Source: Symbiodinium natans | Taxonomy: Eukaryota > Sar > Dinophyceae > Suessiales > Symbiodiniaceae | Reading direction: 5' to 3' | Assembly: GCA_905221605.1 (NCBI GenBank) | Contig: CAJNDS010002732.1 | Span: 153,001 to 167,500, forward strand | DNA: 14,500 bases | Shown here: positions 14,349-14,500 of the stretch, piece after piece | Position numbering within the stretch: the stretch's first letter is position 1 | How the letters are laid out: every line of letters begins with the position of its first letter | The notes under the pieces: model-generated | What the model was told of the DNA's origin: nothing | Database searches by the model: none | What the model saw: the letters and a program-made list of their open reading frames with translations, nothing else | Translations under genes and position numbers: made by a program

Positions 14349-14500
14349 GCCCGGAACCCCAAGCGAAACTCTCTCTCCCAGCTGCCCGAAGCAAAGGACG
14401 AGCAGCTCGGTGTGCTGAGTTTCCAGCCGAGTTTCCGGCCAGCAGCGCTCGAACCCAAGCCAGCCCGATTGCCACACGAAGTGCTGGATGGCACGAACTA
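14349..14500 (+). CDS. Possible exon running off the window end
   Basis: Open from just after TAA 14346 to the end of the window, 50 codons. A strong 3' splice site, CTCTCTCTCCCAG, ends at 14381, and the sequence after it reads LPEAKDEQLGVLSFQPSFRP and continues to ...LPHEVLDGTN. A 103-codon minus-strand ORF (14166-14477) overlaps. No family is recognised and the 3' part is missing. Confidence 0.25.

Noticed and set aside
1-14500. Dinoflagellate spliced-leader sequence, tRNA, rRNA or CRISPR array
   Set aside because: Scanning by eye found no spliced-leader core, no tRNA B-box with a matching cloverleaf, no rRNA stretch and no spaced direct-repeat array.
1-14500. Bacterial or organellar origin
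   Set aside because: No dense ORFs, ribosome-binding-site spacing or operons, and telomere-type repeats and microsatellites are widespread.

Overview
This window reads as eukaryotic nuclear DNA, most likely from a dinoflagellate (Symbiodiniaceae or a relative). That assignment is an inference. It rests on many short internal tracts of the Arabidopsis-type telomere repeat TTTAGGG/CCCTAAA, roughly balanced base composition, abundant microsatellites, no operon-like packing of genes, and no open frame longer than 206 codons. I saw no rRNA, tRNA, CRISPR, spliced-leader sequence or protein family I can name. The long open frames are almost evenly divided between strands, so every protein-coding call here is tentative.

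Layout. 1-1590: broken plus-strand coding-like frames, one Cys-rich. 1640-1950: a small hairpin and a large inverted-microsatellite hairpin. 1991-2640: a coding-like stretch crossed by a three-unit telomere tract, followed by a 42-bp module that recurs at 8971. 2830-3845: compound microsatellite, purine and pyrimidine tracts, and a decayed AT-rich repeat family present in both orientations. 4469-4591 and 9134-9251: two copies of a ~105-bp foldback (MITE-like) element with 8-bp target-site duplications. 4630-5864: a long leaky frame that looks like a decayed gene. 6073-6693: the longest ORF. 7250-8920: one plus-strand frame about 556 codons long whose stops lie almost entirely in or beside telomere-like tracts. 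9426-10016: a possible first exon and a broken continuation. 10017-10596: AT-rich microsatellite DNA. 10597-12641: further broken plus-strand frames, again crossed by a telomere tract. 12832-14500: weak coding-like stretches, a C-run/G-run inverted pair and a possible exon running off the end.

The most interesting signal is at 7250-8920. Several CCCTAAA/TTTAGGG tracts, in both orientations, sit inside what otherwise behaves as one continuous reading frame. Two convergent arrays there could form a long hairpin. Similar tracts cross open frames near 2373 and 11394. Two isolated tracts (2373 and 8439) fit removal of exactly 21 bp, three 7-bp units, which leaves the flanking frame intact. The likeliest explanation is a gene decayed by capture of telomeric repeats at breaks. 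Removal of the tracts from RNA is a less likely but testable alternative.
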